Positions 35,200-43,608 of a DNA stretch of 64,000 nucleotides are shown piece by piece. The notes below the pieces were generated by a model. That model made no database searches. It worked only from the letters and a program-made list of their open reading frames with translations, and was not told the origin of the DNA. Position 1 is the first letter of the stretch, and each line of letters opens with the position of its first letter. Made by a program: the position numbers and the translations under genes. Origin of the DNA: a virus; IMG/VR virus record IMGVR_UViG_3300037516_000306, positions 49,563 to 113,562 of that record; one strand, 5' to 3'.

Positions 35200-35583
35200 A
35201 TGAAAGGATTAGAATTATTAGAAAAACATGCACTATCTGCTGAAATTGTTAGAGCTTGGTTTATGGAGAGAATGATTGAATCATTTAAAGATGAAAATGT
35301 ACCTGATGAATTTAAAGATTTCATGCGTGAGCAAGGAATAGATAATGATAAGTTAGGAACTATGATTGATGTTAATCCTAGAATGTTATTAGATGTGTTT
35401 GATGCTAATGATATAATAATAGAAACTTCATTATATCCTAATGGAGAATTCACAATTAAAATTGGTAATCAAGCAACAACTAACTCTTGGAAGACAAGAA
35501 AGGAAGCAGAGATATTTGCTATAGATGTTGCATTTGATATCTTAGAGAACAAATTATCTCCAAAAGAAGAAGAAATAAATTAG
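35200..35583 (+). CDS. Hypothetical protein
   Basis: 127 residues: helical N-terminal half (LLEKHALSAEIVRAWFMERM), beta C-terminal half (TSLYPNGEFTIKIGN, then WKTRKEAEIFAIDVAFDILE). The end resembles small phage proteins with a K-E-A-E motif. Not recognised further. Confidence 0.6.
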   Translation: MKGLELLEKHALSAEIVRAWFMERMIESFKDENVPDEFKDFMREQGIDNDKLGTMIDVNPRMLLDVFDANDIIIETSLYPNGEFTIKIGNQATTNSWKTRKEAEIFAIDVAFDILENKLSPKEEEIN

Positions 35584-35591
35584 GAATAATC

Positions 35592-35618
35592 AGGGAGATG
35601 AATTATATTTGTCTCCCT
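35592..35618 (+). promoter_or_regulatory. Inverted repeat around a TATATTTG box
   Basis: AGGGAGA (35592-35598) and TCTCCCT (35612-35618) flank 13 bases that end in TATATTTG (35604-35611). This is the same geometry as the tmRNA promoter at 13405-13429, with different arm sequence. No T-tract follows, so it is not a terminator. Probable promoter of the 35633-36634 genes. Confidence 0.5.
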
Positions 35619-35632
35619 AAAATTAAAAAACC

Positions 35633-35968
35633 ATGAGAACAACAAAAGAATTTAATGAGAAGTACAAAGCATATTTAGATGGTGAATCTGGAATGCTTAT
35701 AGAACTTCCATCTGTATTAGCATATGTTGACCAAATATTTAATGACCTTACGTGGATCCCTGGATTTCTATATAATGAAATCACTACAAGACATGGGTTA
35801 GCTAAAGTGCATACAAATCTACAAGAGGTTATGCCATTTGCTGGAAGAATATTAGAACAAGAACTTGAAGAAAAAATCAATTTTATTCTGAAAGTGGAAT
35901 ACGAGATAGAACATAGATTAGCAAGCTTAAACCTAGACAGAGATGGAAAAAGTATTCAACAAGTATAA
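35633..35968 (+). CDS. Hypothetical protein
   Basis: 111 residues, helical (MRTTKEFNEKYKAYLDGESG), with EYEIEHRLASLNLDRDGKSI at the end. Not recognised. Overlaps the next gene by 26 bases. Confidence 0.6.
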   Translation: MRTTKEFNEKYKAYLDGESGMLIELPSVLAYVDQIFNDLTWIPGFLYNEITTRHGLAKVHTNLQEVMPFAGRILEQELEEKINFILKVEYEIEHRLASLNLDRDGKSIQQV

Positions 35969-36188
35969 GAAAATGCTAATAGTGCACCCAAAGTATCAAG
36001 GATACGTTTGTGGATACACAGATGCTCACATCATTCTAGCTATAGAAACTACTAGTAAAGACTTCTTTAGAAAACTAGAAAATCCAAACATCTTAGAAGA
36101 GTATAAAGATGTTAAATACAGATATGTACTAGAAGATGAAAGAGAACTAATTAAACAATCTATCAATGAAAGGAATAAAAGAAGTTAG
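35943..36188 (+). CDS. Small hypothetical protein
   Basis: 81 residues, MEKVFNKYKKMLIVHPKYQG, ending basic. Overlaps both neighbours. Not recognised. Confidence 0.55.
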   Translation: MEKVFNKYKKMLIVHPKYQGYVCGYTDAHIILAIETTSKDFFRKLENPNILEEYKDVKYRYVLEDERELIKQSINERNKRS

Positions 36189-36459
36189 GTATTATAATAT
36201 TCCTGAAATGGCTTTTATGTTAAGTATGTCTGAAAAATCTGTAAGAAACAAAATTAGTAAGTTCAGGATAAAAAGAGATAGAACTAATGGACCAAAAGGA
36301 ATTGGTTTATATACGTATGAACAACTAGAATTGTTACGTGGTGATAGAAGATTAAAAAGTTTAGAACGTGATTTTTCATATGAAAGACTATTATATCAAC
36401 GTCATCAAACACCAGTAGTAATAACCTATCATATTTATGAATCTAAAATGAATAAGTAA
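36166..36459 (+). CDS. Helix-turn-helix DNA-binding protein (MerR-like head)
   Basis: 97 residues. YNIPEMAFMLSMSEKSVRNK followed by ISKFRIKRDR is a MerR/excisionase-type helix-turn-helix with wing. Small and without an effector domain, so it may regulate nearby genes such as recA 350 bases downstream, whose upstream region carries an inverted repeat. The regulatory link is an inference. Confidence 0.6.
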   Translation: MKGIKEVRYYNIPEMAFMLSMSEKSVRNKISKFRIKRDRTNGPKGIGLYTYEQLELLRGDRRLKSLERDFSYERLLYQRHQTPVVITYHIYESKMNK

Positions 36460-36460
36460 A

Positions 36461-36634
36461 ATGGCTAATAAAAAAGAATTTATATTAGGAAGAGATTATT
36501 ATCTAGAAGATGGTAGAATACATTTTACTAAAGAGTATTTAATAAAGAGAGGTCCATGTTGTGGAAATGAATGTAGACATTGTCCTTATGATAAAAGTGA
36601 AAAAGGAAATACATCACTTAGAACAAGTGAATAA
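36461..36634 (+). CDS. DUF5522-like Cys-rich small protein
   Basis: 57 residues. IHFTKEYLIKRGPCCGNECR plus HCPYDKSEKG matches the short DUF5522-type proteins with an F-T-x-x-Y-x-x-x-R-G-x-C-C-x-x-x-C-x-H-C-P-Y core. These are widespread in Bacteroidota genomes, so this one may be host-derived. Four Cys and one His suggest metal binding. Confidence 0.65.
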   Translation: MANKKEFILGRDYYLEDGRIHFTKEYLIKRGPCCGNECRHCPYDKSEKGNTSLRTSE

Positions 36635-36664
36635 AGAGTTCTGTTCTGTTTTTTAATTGTGGAG

Positions 36665-36693
36665 AAGGCCCTGGAGAAATCTGGGGCTTTTTT
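36665..36693 (+). terminator. Rho-independent terminator
   Basis: GCCCTGG pairs with CTGGGGC (two G-T pairs) around AGAAAT, followed by TTTTTT. Ends the unit before recA. Confidence 0.7.
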
Positions 36694-36731
36694 ATCCTTA
36701 AGTGGTATGTAAGGATTTCTTACACACTAGT

Positions 36732-36767
36732 CAAGTAAATGATGGAAAAAACCTGACATTTTACTTG
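36732..36767 (+). promoter_or_regulatory. Inverted repeat upstream of recA; operator candidate
   Basis: CAAGTAAA (36732-36739) and TTTACTTG (36760-36767) are perfect 8-bp arms with a 20-nt gap, inside the only regulatory space before recA. A second small dyad GTAAG/CTTAC lies at 36709. A repressor site (for example for the HTH protein at 36166) or a hairpin is possible. Confidence 0.45.
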
Positions 36768-36816
36768 CAAAAAAGCAGAAAAATCATTAACTTTAAACAA
36801 TTAAAAATCAATAAAA

Positions 36817-37866
36817 ATGGCAGTAAAAAAAGTAGTAAAAGAGGCTGATAGCAAATGTCTAGCAGCAATCGAAAGTTTAAACAAGAAGTATGGTGTTGGT
36901 TCAATTCTAGCACTAGACTCTAAAGCAGGAGGAGATTATGATGTAATCAGTACAGGTAGTATTGGATTTGATCATATCACTCTTGGTGTAGGAGGATTTG
37001 TAAAAGGTAAGCTATATGAGCTTATGGGATGGGAAGGTACAGGTAAATCTACAATTTGTGGTCATGCTGCTGCAGAATGTCAGAAAGCTGGTGGTACTGT
37101 ATTGTACATCGATGGTGAGCACGCTGTTGATAAGAACTATTTCAAGAAACTAGGAGTGGATACAACTAAGATGTTGATTGCTCAACCATCATGTGGTGAG
37201 GAGGGTTTCAACATTGCTATGGAGATGATTAATACTGGAGAGATTGATCTTGTGATCATCGATTCAGATAGCTCATTGATCCCTAAGAAGATGCTTGATG
37301 GTGATGTAGGTGATTCTACTATCGGTAGAAAAGCTTTATTAAACAGTAATGCATATCCAAAACTAAAGGGAGCTCTATCACAACATAATGTATGTGTGAT
37401 TGTAATCTCTCAGTATCGTGAGAAGATTGGTGTTATGTTTGGTAATCCTACAACAACTCAGGGAGGTCATGCTCTTAAGTTCTACAGTGATGTAAGAATA
37501 GAAGTGAGCAGAACTCTTGCTAAAGATGGTGATGTAAACTACGGTAATATCACTAAGCTAAAAGCTATCAAGAATAAGATGTCTCCTCCGTATAGAAAAT
37601 CAGAATTTGAGATAGTGTATGGTAAGGGTATAGATGTTCTTGATGAGATGATGAGTCTTCTTAATGAGTTTGAGTTAGGACGTAAGTATGGTAAAACTAT
37701 GACTGTAGATGGAACTAAGTATGACTTAGAAGAATTCAAACAGCTTGTTGTAGACAATCCAGAGTTCTATGATGAACTAAGAGAGAAGATTGTAGCTGCA
37801 ATCAATCAAACTGATCTTCCTGTTGAGGAAGTGGAAGTGGAAGAAGAAATTGAGGACGAACTATAA
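36817..37866 (+). CDS. recA: RecA recombinase
   Basis: 349 residues, close to full bacterial RecA length. Walker A MGWEGTGKSTICG at about 69, Walker B EIDLVIIDSDSSLIPK, loop L2 and the VIVISQYREKIGVMFGNPTT segment, then TTQGGHALKFYSDVR as in RecA. The C-terminus is acidic (EEVEVEEEIEDEL), as RecA and SSB tails are. It catalyses strand exchange in recombination-dependent replication. It has its own terminator-bounded upstream region. Confidence 0.92.
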   Translation: MAVKKVVKEADSKCLAAIESLNKKYGVGSILALDSKAGGDYDVISTGSIGFDHITLGVGGFVKGKLYELMGWEGTGKSTICGHAAAECQKAGGTVLYIDGEHAVDKNYFKKLGVDTTKMLIAQPSCGEEGFNIAMEMINTGEIDLVIIDSDSSLIPKKMLDGDVGDSTIGRKALLNSNAYPKLKGALSQHNVCVIVISQYREKIGVMFGNPTTTQGGHALKFYSDVRIEVSRTLAKDGDVNYGNITKLKAIKNKMSPPYRKSEFEIVYGKGIDVLDEMMSLLNEFELGRKYGKTMTVDGTKYDLEEFKQLVVDNPEFYDELREKIVAAINQTDLPVEEVEVEEEIEDEL

Positions 37867-38072
37867 TGGAAGATAAAATAGTTGAAGCGGTAAGAGCTGA
37901 TCTATTGCAGAGATCTCAAGTGGGTATTAAGAAATATAATACTACACTTGAGAGAACTGATTTAGATCTCAAAGATTGGTTACAGCATTCCTATGAAGAA
38001 TGCTTAGACATGTGTAATTACTTAAAGAGAAGTATAATAGAACTAGAGAACAATGAGAGAGTACAAAAATAG
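37866..38072 (+). CDS. Small helical protein, MazG-associated type
   Basis: 68 residues. VGIKKYNTTLERTDLDLKDW then LQHSYEECLDMCNYLKRSI resembles a widespread small phage protein with a Y-x-x-T-L-x-R-x-D-L core and an E-E-x-x-D helix like the MazG helix. It is translated just before the MazG-like gene, overlapping it by 20 bases. Confidence 0.6.
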   Translation: MEDKIVEAVRADLLQRSQVGIKKYNTTLERTDLDLKDWLQHSYEECLDMCNYLKRSIIELENNERVQK

Positions 38073-38832
38073 ATATGGTGATCTATTCACCTTTACAGAA
38101 GATGATAACCATGATGTATTATGGGAAGGTAACTTTGAATTCTGTAGAATAGGTATGCCTAATGATTACACTAGAGCATATGAAGCATATTTAAAAGATA
38201 ATGAGGGTAAGCAGTCGCTTATGACATTAACTCAATTTAAAAGTGCTGTACATCATTATGATGATGAAACTCTTAGCTATGACTATCCTGAATACATTCA
38301 GATGGTTGATTGTTTAAGAGATGAAATAGAGATGGTTGATCCTAGTGGTGGGCCCTATTTAAGTAGAGGTATGTCTTTAGATAGTCTTGTATTTAAAAAG
38401 TTTACAATCAAAGACTTTGAAAAGATTGATACTGGATACAAGATTATTACAGAGAAATGTCCTTATTGCAATCAAGCAAATGGTCATAAAATGAGTTGTT
38501 CAACACAAAAAATACAAATACATATGAGAAATTACGGTGAATTAGAAGCTCTTGTTATAGCATGGGCAACCCAGAAGGGTATTATAGAGAATGGTACAGC
38601 AATAGCTCAAGCTAGTAAAACAATTGAGGAAGTGAATGAACTTGTTCAGGCTATCACTGTTGATGATAGAGAAGAGATAATTGATGCTCTGGGTGATATA
38701 CTTGTTACAATCATTATACAAGCAGAGATGCAAGGATTGAAGCTTACAGACTGTTTAGAGAGTGCATACAATGTAATCTCTAAGCGTACAGGTAAGATGG
38801 TTAATGGTCAATTTGTGAAAGATGCAAAGTAA
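38053..38832 (+). CDS. MazG-like nucleotide pyrophosphohydrolase with N-terminal extension
   Basis: 259 residues. The C-terminal ~95 residues are MazG-like: KTIEEVNELVQAITVDDREE then IIDALGDILVTIIIQAEMQG, with the E-E-x-x-E and D-x-x-G-D metal-binding sets. The N-terminal ~150 residues are unrecognised and contain a Cys cluster (CPYCNQANGHKMSC) that may bind zinc. Substrate is probably dNTPs or an alarmone-like nucleotide. Confidence 0.75.
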   Translation: MREYKNRYGDLFTFTEDDNHDVLWEGNFEFCRIGMPNDYTRAYEAYLKDNEGKQSLMTLTQFKSAVHHYDDETLSYDYPEYIQMVDCLRDEIEMVDPSGGPYLSRGMSLDSLVFKKFTIKDFEKIDTGYKIITEKCPYCNQANGHKMSCSTQKIQIHMRNYGELEALVIAWATQKGIIENGTAIAQASKTIEEVNELVQAITVDDREEIIDALGDILVTIIIQAEMQGLKLTDCLESAYNVISKRTGKMVNGQFVKDAK

Positions 38833-39019
38833 TCTAACACTAAATGATATATGTAAGAAATGTGGGGGGTACAAGTTTGCTCCCTACAATTCTAATCTAT
38901 CAGCTACAGTGAGACTGTGTCATTGTACAGAGATTAAAAAAGAACCATTGCTGTTTCCTAAAGCAATATTACTAGAGCCAAAAGTAACTAAGCTTAATAC
39001 AGAAGATGATGAAATGTAA
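38822..39019 (+). CDS. Small Cys-containing hypothetical protein
   Basis: 65 residues; CKKCGGY near the start and RLCHCTE further on could form a zinc ribbon. Overlaps both neighbours. Not recognised. Confidence 0.55.
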   Translation: MQSNLTLNDICKKCGGYKFAPYNSNLSATVRLCHCTEIKKEPLLFPKAILLEPKVTKLNTEDDEM

Positions 39020-39404
39020 AACTTGTGGAAAGAATTCTGATAGCGACTATTGCTTTCAGCATAAACCCAGAAAACCATTATCAAGTGGGATAAAACCATC
39101 ATTAACTACAAAAAAGAAGGTTAGTGATGGAACTTCCTATCAAATGAGAGAAATGTTTCTGGATATATGGAAGAAGAAGCCACATAAATCAGAGGTGAGT
39201 GGTGTATATTTAGGGAAAGAACCTATGTCTACATACTTCCATCATATTTTAGCAAAAGAAAAATACCCAGAAGCTTGTTTAGATGAAGAAAATATTATAC
39301 TTTTGACACTTGAGGAGCATTCTAACGTTGAAAATGATATGTATAGATATGAGGAGGTTAACAATAGACGTAACCAATTAAACCTTAAATATGAAAGAAC
39401 CTAA
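39006..39404 (+). CDS. NinG/HNH-like zinc protein
   Basis: 132 residues; the second ATG at 39009 is an equal start. N-terminal CKTCGKNSDSDYCFQHKPRK is a zinc finger. FHHILAKEKYPEACLDEENI then ILLTLEEHSNVENDMYRYEE resembles the HNH-like core of NinG proteins, where His pairs line the site. It may be a recombination or junction-processing nuclease. Confidence 0.55.
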   Translation: MMKCKTCGKNSDSDYCFQHKPRKPLSSGIKPSLTTKKKVSDGTSYQMREMFLDIWKKKPHKSEVSGVYLGKEPMSTYFHHILAKEKYPEACLDEENIILLTLEEHSNVENDMYRYEEVNNRRNQLNLKYERT

Positions 39405-40038
39405 CAGGGAACGTAAGAGTGACATTAAATATGCTGTCACACTTAATGAAGAACAGAAGCTCGCTAAACAGTTAATAATAGATAACCAAATAGTTATTGT
39501 TACTGGTAGAGCAGGAAGTGGTAAGTCCTTAGTATGTGCTCAAGCAGCTTTAGATTTCTTAATGAAGAAGCAATGTAACCACATCTATGTTACAAGAGCT
39601 ACAATCGAAGTGGGAAGTTCATTAGGGTTCTTACCTGGTGATTTAGAAGATAAGTTTAATCCATATCTTGAGGCCTTTCAAGAAAACTTAGAGAAATGTT
39701 ATGATAAAGTTAAGATTCAGGAGCTGGTTAAGGCAAAAAAAGTGGTCGCTTATCCTGTGCAGTTTATACGTGGTAAGACTATTGATGATGTGTTGGTGGT
39801 GGAAGAAGCACAGAACCTGTCAAAAGGGGAAATGCTCGCTATACTAACAAGACTTGGTAAAACTGGAAAGATTATTATCAACGGTGATAATGAACAGAAA
39901 GACATTAAGGAATCATACACTGGTCTATCATATGCTATAGATATTTCAAAAAAAATAGAAGGTATAGAATGGATCAAACTTAAAGCTAATCACAGAAGTG
40001 ATCTTGTAGGTAAAATATTAGATAACGAATACAATTAA
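39391..40038 (+). CDS. phoH: PhoH-like ATPase
   Basis: 215 residues. Walker A GRAGSGKSLVCAQAAL at about 40, the PhoH signature region YVTRATIEVGSSLGFLPGDL, then LVVEEAQNLSKGEMLAILTR (Walker B and adjacent) and IIINGDNEQKDIK (motif III). PhoH proteins are common in phages; they are RNA/ATP-dependent helicase-like proteins of unclear role. Confidence 0.88.
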   Translation: MKEPNRERKSDIKYAVTLNEEQKLAKQLIIDNQIVIVTGRAGSGKSLVCAQAALDFLMKKQCNHIYVTRATIEVGSSLGFLPGDLEDKFNPYLEAFQENLEKCYDKVKIQELVKAKKVVAYPVQFIRGKTIDDVLVVEEAQNLSKGEMLAILTRLGKTGKIIINGDNEQKDIKESYTGLSYAIDISKKIEGIEWIKLKANHRSDLVGKILDNEYN

Positions 40039-40042
40039 AATA

Positions 40043-40306
40043 ATGAGTATAGAAGTATTAAAATTTAGTGCAACATGGTGTGGCCCATGTAGAGTGTTAG
40101 CTAACACATTAAAAGATGTTGAAGGAATTACAGCTATTGATATAGAGAAAGATCAAGAAACTGCAAGAAAGTATGGAATCAGAAGTGTACCTACTCTTGT
40201 ATTCCTAAAAGATGGTAAAGAAGTACATAGACAATCTGGTAATATGCCATTGAGTATGTACGAGAACATCTTGAATGATATTAAATTTTCCAAAGAACTT
40301 AAATAA
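40043..40306 (+). CDS. Thioredoxin
   Basis: 87 residues with the active-site WCGPC in KFSATWCGPCRVLAN and the cis-Pro RSVPTLVFLKDGKEV. Cytoplasmic; could serve as electron donor or, as in T7, as a polymerase processivity factor. No ribonucleotide reductase is visible in this window. Confidence 0.9.
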   Translation: MSIEVLKFSATWCGPCRVLANTLKDVEGITAIDIEKDQETARKYGIRSVPTLVFLKDGKEVHRQSGNMPLSMYENILNDIKFSKELK

Positions 40307-40320
40307 TTAAAACAACAAAT

Positions 40321-40596
40321 ATGAAAAACCAATTTTTTTACACAGCTACTATTAACAATAAGGAGTATATAGCTTCCTTAAATGTTAACAAGGTGATTAG
40401 AACCTTAGAGAATGATGCAGCAGGGCTTATTATCATTCTAGATGATTTCAATGAAAGAGTTACACAACAACCAGACATTGATATCAAGACTAACAAGATG
40501 AAGGGATTCAAGAGTGTTAGAGAAACAGTTCAGTCAGAGATTGAATTGAATGCAGAAGATGCAGAAAGATTTATTAAACTATTTGAAATTTTATAA
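40321..40596 (+). CDS. Hypothetical protein
   Basis: 91 residues, beta-rich start (MKNQFFYTATINNKEYIASL), helical end with AEDAERFIKLFEIL. Not recognised. Ends five bases before the GroES-like gene. Confidence 0.6.
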   Translation: MKNQFFYTATINNKEYIASLNVNKVIRTLENDAAGLIIILDDFNERVTQQPDIDIKTNKMKGFKSVRETVQSEIELNAEDAERFIKLFEIL

Positions 40597-40600
40597 AACC

Positions 40601-40882
40601 ATGGCTAAATTATTAGGAAACCGCATCTATTTAGAGATGCCAAAGAAAGAAGAGAGTAAGCTTATCGTAGATGAGAATACAAAAGAATCTCTAGAAAAAG
40701 AAATGTTAAAGAAAATGAACAAGCTTAAAGTTCACAGTGTTGGTACAGCTAACATGGATGTTAAAGTGGGTGATGTTGTTCTTGTAGATCCAGCAGCTTT
40801 ATCAAAAGCTCCATTAATCCCTTTATCAGATGATGAGCAAGTGTTACTTGTATCTCCATTTGATATTATTCAAATCTGGTAA
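40601..40882 (+). CDS. GroES-like co-chaperonin
   Basis: 93 residues from ATG 40601. GNRIYLEMPKKEESKLIVDE at the N-terminus matches the first strand and mobile-loop region of Cpn10. VHSVGTANMDVKVGDVVLVD and LLVSPFDIIQIW match the barrel core and end. The mobile loop segment is different from GroES. Phages such as T4 encode a co-chaperonin for capsid folding; the same role is plausible here, working with host GroEL. Confidence 0.55.
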   Translation: MAKLLGNRIYLEMPKKEESKLIVDENTKESLEKEMLKKMNKLKVHSVGTANMDVKVGDVVLVDPAALSKAPLIPLSDDEQVLLVSPFDIIQIW

Positions 40883-40883
40883 T

Positions 40884-41648
40884 ATGGAACAGAAAAAAGT
40901 AGGTATAGTAATTCTTGCAACTAACGCATACTTTGTGTTAGGTGTAAACTTTATGAGAAAGTTCTCGCATCATTATAAGGGTGATGCAAAGATCACTTTT
41001 TATTTCTTCTCAGACACAGACCCTAAAGAGTATATAACAGATGACATGGATGTGCAATATATACATCAGACACATGATACCTGGATGAATGCTACTAATT
41101 CTAAATTTATTAATATGCTGTCATTAGAAAACTGTGATAGTGACTATTTAATATATGTAGATGCAGATACTAGTGTATCTAAAGATTTTACTGAAGAATG
41201 GTTCATTGGTGATACTGTAGGACTAGAACATTTTGGAAACAATGGATGGATGAAAGACGTGAAGGGTTATGATAGAAATCCAAGATCTAAAGCTTATGTT
41301 CCTTATGACACTCAATTATTCCAGATGTATTATCATGGATGTTTGTTTGGAGGTAAGAAAGATAAGATGATGGAAGTGTGCAAAGTGCTACGTGATAATC
41401 AAATTGAAGACAAAAAGATTCCATACGAACCAGGAGTGAATGATGAGAGTTACATCAACCAGTATTATCACTACAATCCACCTACACTAACTGTATATTT
41501 AGACAAGTATATGTTTAATGTTAGTGATAAATGTGGAATTGAGCATAACAGAGATGTTAATTTCAGTGTAGAGGATTTGAAAAAAGAGATGTTAGCTAAT
41601 AGAAACAACTTATATGACTTACAAAATGGTAAGTTAATAGTGAGATGA
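40884..41648 (+). CDS. Family 6 (ABO-type) glycosyltransferase
   Basis: 254 residues from ATG 40884. Motifs of GT6: FYFFSDTDPKEYI, the metal-binding DADTSV in YLIYVDADTSVSKDF, and MYYHGCLFGGKKDKMMEVCK followed by NDESYINQYY. GT6 enzymes transfer Gal or GalNAc in alpha-1,3 linkage, as blood-group transferases do. Acceptor unknown; with the neighbours it may decorate a virion or host glycan. Confidence 0.75.
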   Translation: MEQKKVGIVILATNAYFVLGVNFMRKFSHHYKGDAKITFYFFSDTDPKEYITDDMDVQYIHQTHDTWMNATNSKFINMLSLENCDSDYLIYVDADTSVSKDFTEEWFIGDTVGLEHFGNNGWMKDVKGYDRNPRSKAYVPYDTQLFQMYYHGCLFGGKKDKMMEVCKVLRDNQIEDKKIPYEPGVNDESYINQYYHYNPPTLTVYLDKYMFNVSDKCGIEHNRDVNFSVEDLKKEMLANRNNLYDLQNGKLIVR

Positions 41649-42958
41649 TATCAAGTTATAGAACTATAGATAATGGTACTAGTATAGAGTATAAAAACTT
41701 ATATTCTATACAGGGTACCATTTATTTTTTAGCACTAGATGATGTAGATTTACCATACGTAAAGAAGTTTACTATATCATATCATTGGAAACCAACTGTC
41801 ATGAAGTTTAATTCTGAAGAAGAGCTTAATGCTTATGTTCAGAACTTACATAATGTGACAAGTATAGATCTATCAGTGCTATCTGACAACTTATGGTATG
41901 GAAATGTAGGACATGGATTATTTGATTGTCTTTATCCTATCTACTTATCACTATTGAAGTTTGGATATGTAGATGAACCATTCACTTATCTTTCTACAGA
42001 TTGGTCTTGGAGAGAGAACATGATGTATGATACAATCAAAGCATTTACTAAACAAGACTTATTAGAATACCCAAAGCTAGATAAAGACTATCATTTTAAA
42101 ACGTTAATTGCAGGAACAGAACCTGCAGGTAATAGAGTACAGAATAAAGAAGTCTTTATATATGGTAAGGAGTGGGATGGTTTACAGCAGTTCAAAAGAA
42201 GAATTTTTGAAGTGCACAACATTGCTATTGATAAACCTATCAATGAGATTCCCAAAGTTATAGTTATTAACAACAAACGTTTTGATCATAATAATCTAGA
42301 AGTAATAAATACAGTGGTTAAACGTATGTCTAGTGTATGTGATATAAAGTTTGTCGATTGGTATCATGACTACAGACGTTCTGGAAATCCAAAATTTGTA
42401 GATCAGATGAGAGATTTCCAAGATGTAGATATACAAGTAACTTCACCTGGAACAGCAATAATGTATTTACCACTAATGAAGAAAGGAGCAGTGAGTGTTA
42501 ACCTTGGATTCATAGAGCATACACAAACCAATGGTGTTAGAGGAAATCTTAAGATATTAGAATCTAAACATGCAGATCATTTAATTCCTGCATATATGGA
42601 ACAACCTATATGTGCTGGAACTTATTATGTTACATCGTTATATTACGATAGATATAAACATAATAATTTAGAAGTTGAGCCCCTAATAGATATAATCAAT
42701 GAGGCAATTCAAACACTTAAGTCTGGACAAATTACTGAAGGTAATGTAGCAAAAGATGGTGAAGTGTTTAGAGAGTATTGTAAAAGAGCACAAGATGGTG
42801 ATGCGTTATGTAAATTCTTAACAGAAGCATCTTTACATGTTGAATTCTTTGTTAATGAACATCCTTATGCAATGCTACCTAGTACAGACATAGAATTACT
42901 TAGATTAATAAAAAATGAATTAAATTATGACAGAAATTACGAAATCCACTTGGACTAA
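41645..42958 (+). CDS. GT61-like glycosyltransferase
   Basis: 437 residues. The GT61/DUF563 pattern is visible: LWYGNVGHGLFDCLYPIYLS near residue 90, and later VTSPGTAIMYLPLMKKGAVS with NLG. Overlaps the GT6 gene by four bases and the methyltransferase by 32 bases, so the three are co-translated. Predicted to transfer a pentose or hexose to a protein or glycan. Confidence 0.68.
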   Translation: MISSYRTIDNGTSIEYKNLYSIQGTIYFLALDDVDLPYVKKFTISYHWKPTVMKFNSEEELNAYVQNLHNVTSIDLSVLSDNLWYGNVGHGLFDCLYPIYLSLLKFGYVDEPFTYLSTDWSWRENMMYDTIKAFTKQDLLEYPKLDKDYHFKTLIAGTEPAGNRVQNKEVFIYGKEWDGLQQFKRRIFEVHNIAIDKPINEIPKVIVINNKRFDHNNLEVINTVVKRMSSVCDIKFVDWYHDYRRSGNPKFVDQMRDFQDVDIQVTSPGTAIMYLPLMKKGAVSVNLGFIEHTQTNGVRGNLKILESKHADHLIPAYMEQPICAGTYYVTSLYYDRYKHNNLEVEPLIDIINEAIQTLKSGQITEGNVAKDGEVFREYCKRAQDGDALCKFLTEASLHVEFFVNEHPYAMLPSTDIELLRLIKNELNYDRNYEIHLD

Positions 42959-43583
42959 TACTGTAGGAGGTATTGAATTAACATTCGAAGACATAGCTAC
43001 ATCAAACACTGTACCTTTTGTTTTTGGAGAACTAATATCAGATTATTATGGATTAGAAAAAATCCAGTTATCTGAGAACGATATTGTTTTAGATATAGGT
43101 GCTAACGTAGGAATGTTTTCTATATACGCAAAGAAAAAGTTTGGATGTAGAGTTATTGCATTTGAACCAGTGCTATCTAACTTTGAGCAGTTTCAGAAGA
43201 ACATCATCTTAAATGGTTTATCTCTATCAGATATTGAGCTACACAATACAGCTATAACAGATGTAGAAGGTGGTGAGATTAAAATAGGTACTCCAAAAGA
43301 TAATACAGGAGGATCTTCTGCATTCTACCATACACATGATATGCCTATATGCAAGACAGAAACAATTAACAAGTACATAACAGAAGGTTGTGTGTACTTA
43401 AAGATAGATTGTGAAGGAGGGGAATATGCTATCATCCCTACAATATTAGATAAGCTTAATCAGTTTAAATATATAGGAATTGAATATCATAAATTCTCTG
43501 CAGAACAAGATCCAATAGCTTTACATAAGTCAATAGAATCTGCATTCAATGGAGAGATATTCTACAAAGAATATGGTACATAA
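42927..43583 (+). CDS. FkbM-family methyltransferase
   Basis: 218 residues. SAM motif I VLDIGANVGMFSIYA, FEPVLSNFEQFQKN, and the FkbM hallmark LKIDCEGGEYAI. These enzymes O-methylate sugars or related acceptors, fitting the adjacent glycosyltransferases. Last gene of the rightward block; a shared terminator follows. Confidence 0.85.
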   Translation: MTEITKSTWTNTVGGIELTFEDIATSNTVPFVFGELISDYYGLEKIQLSENDIVLDIGANVGMFSIYAKKKFGCRVIAFEPVLSNFEQFQKNIILNGLSLSDIELHNTAITDVEGGEIKIGTPKDNTGGSSAFYHTHDMPICKTETINKYITEGCVYLKIDCEGGEYAIIPTILDKLNQFKYIGIEYHKFSAEQDPIALHKSIESAFNGEIFYKEYGT

Positions 43584-43585
43584 AA

Positions 43586-43607
43586 AAAGCCCCAATCAAG
43601 GGGCTTT
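43586..43607. terminator. Bidirectional terminator
   Basis: AAAGCCCC and GGGGCTTT close on AATCAA, with an A-run before and T-rich sequence after, so it can end the rightward glycosylation operon and the leftward late operon that meet here. Confidence 0.85.
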
Positions 43608-43608
43608 A

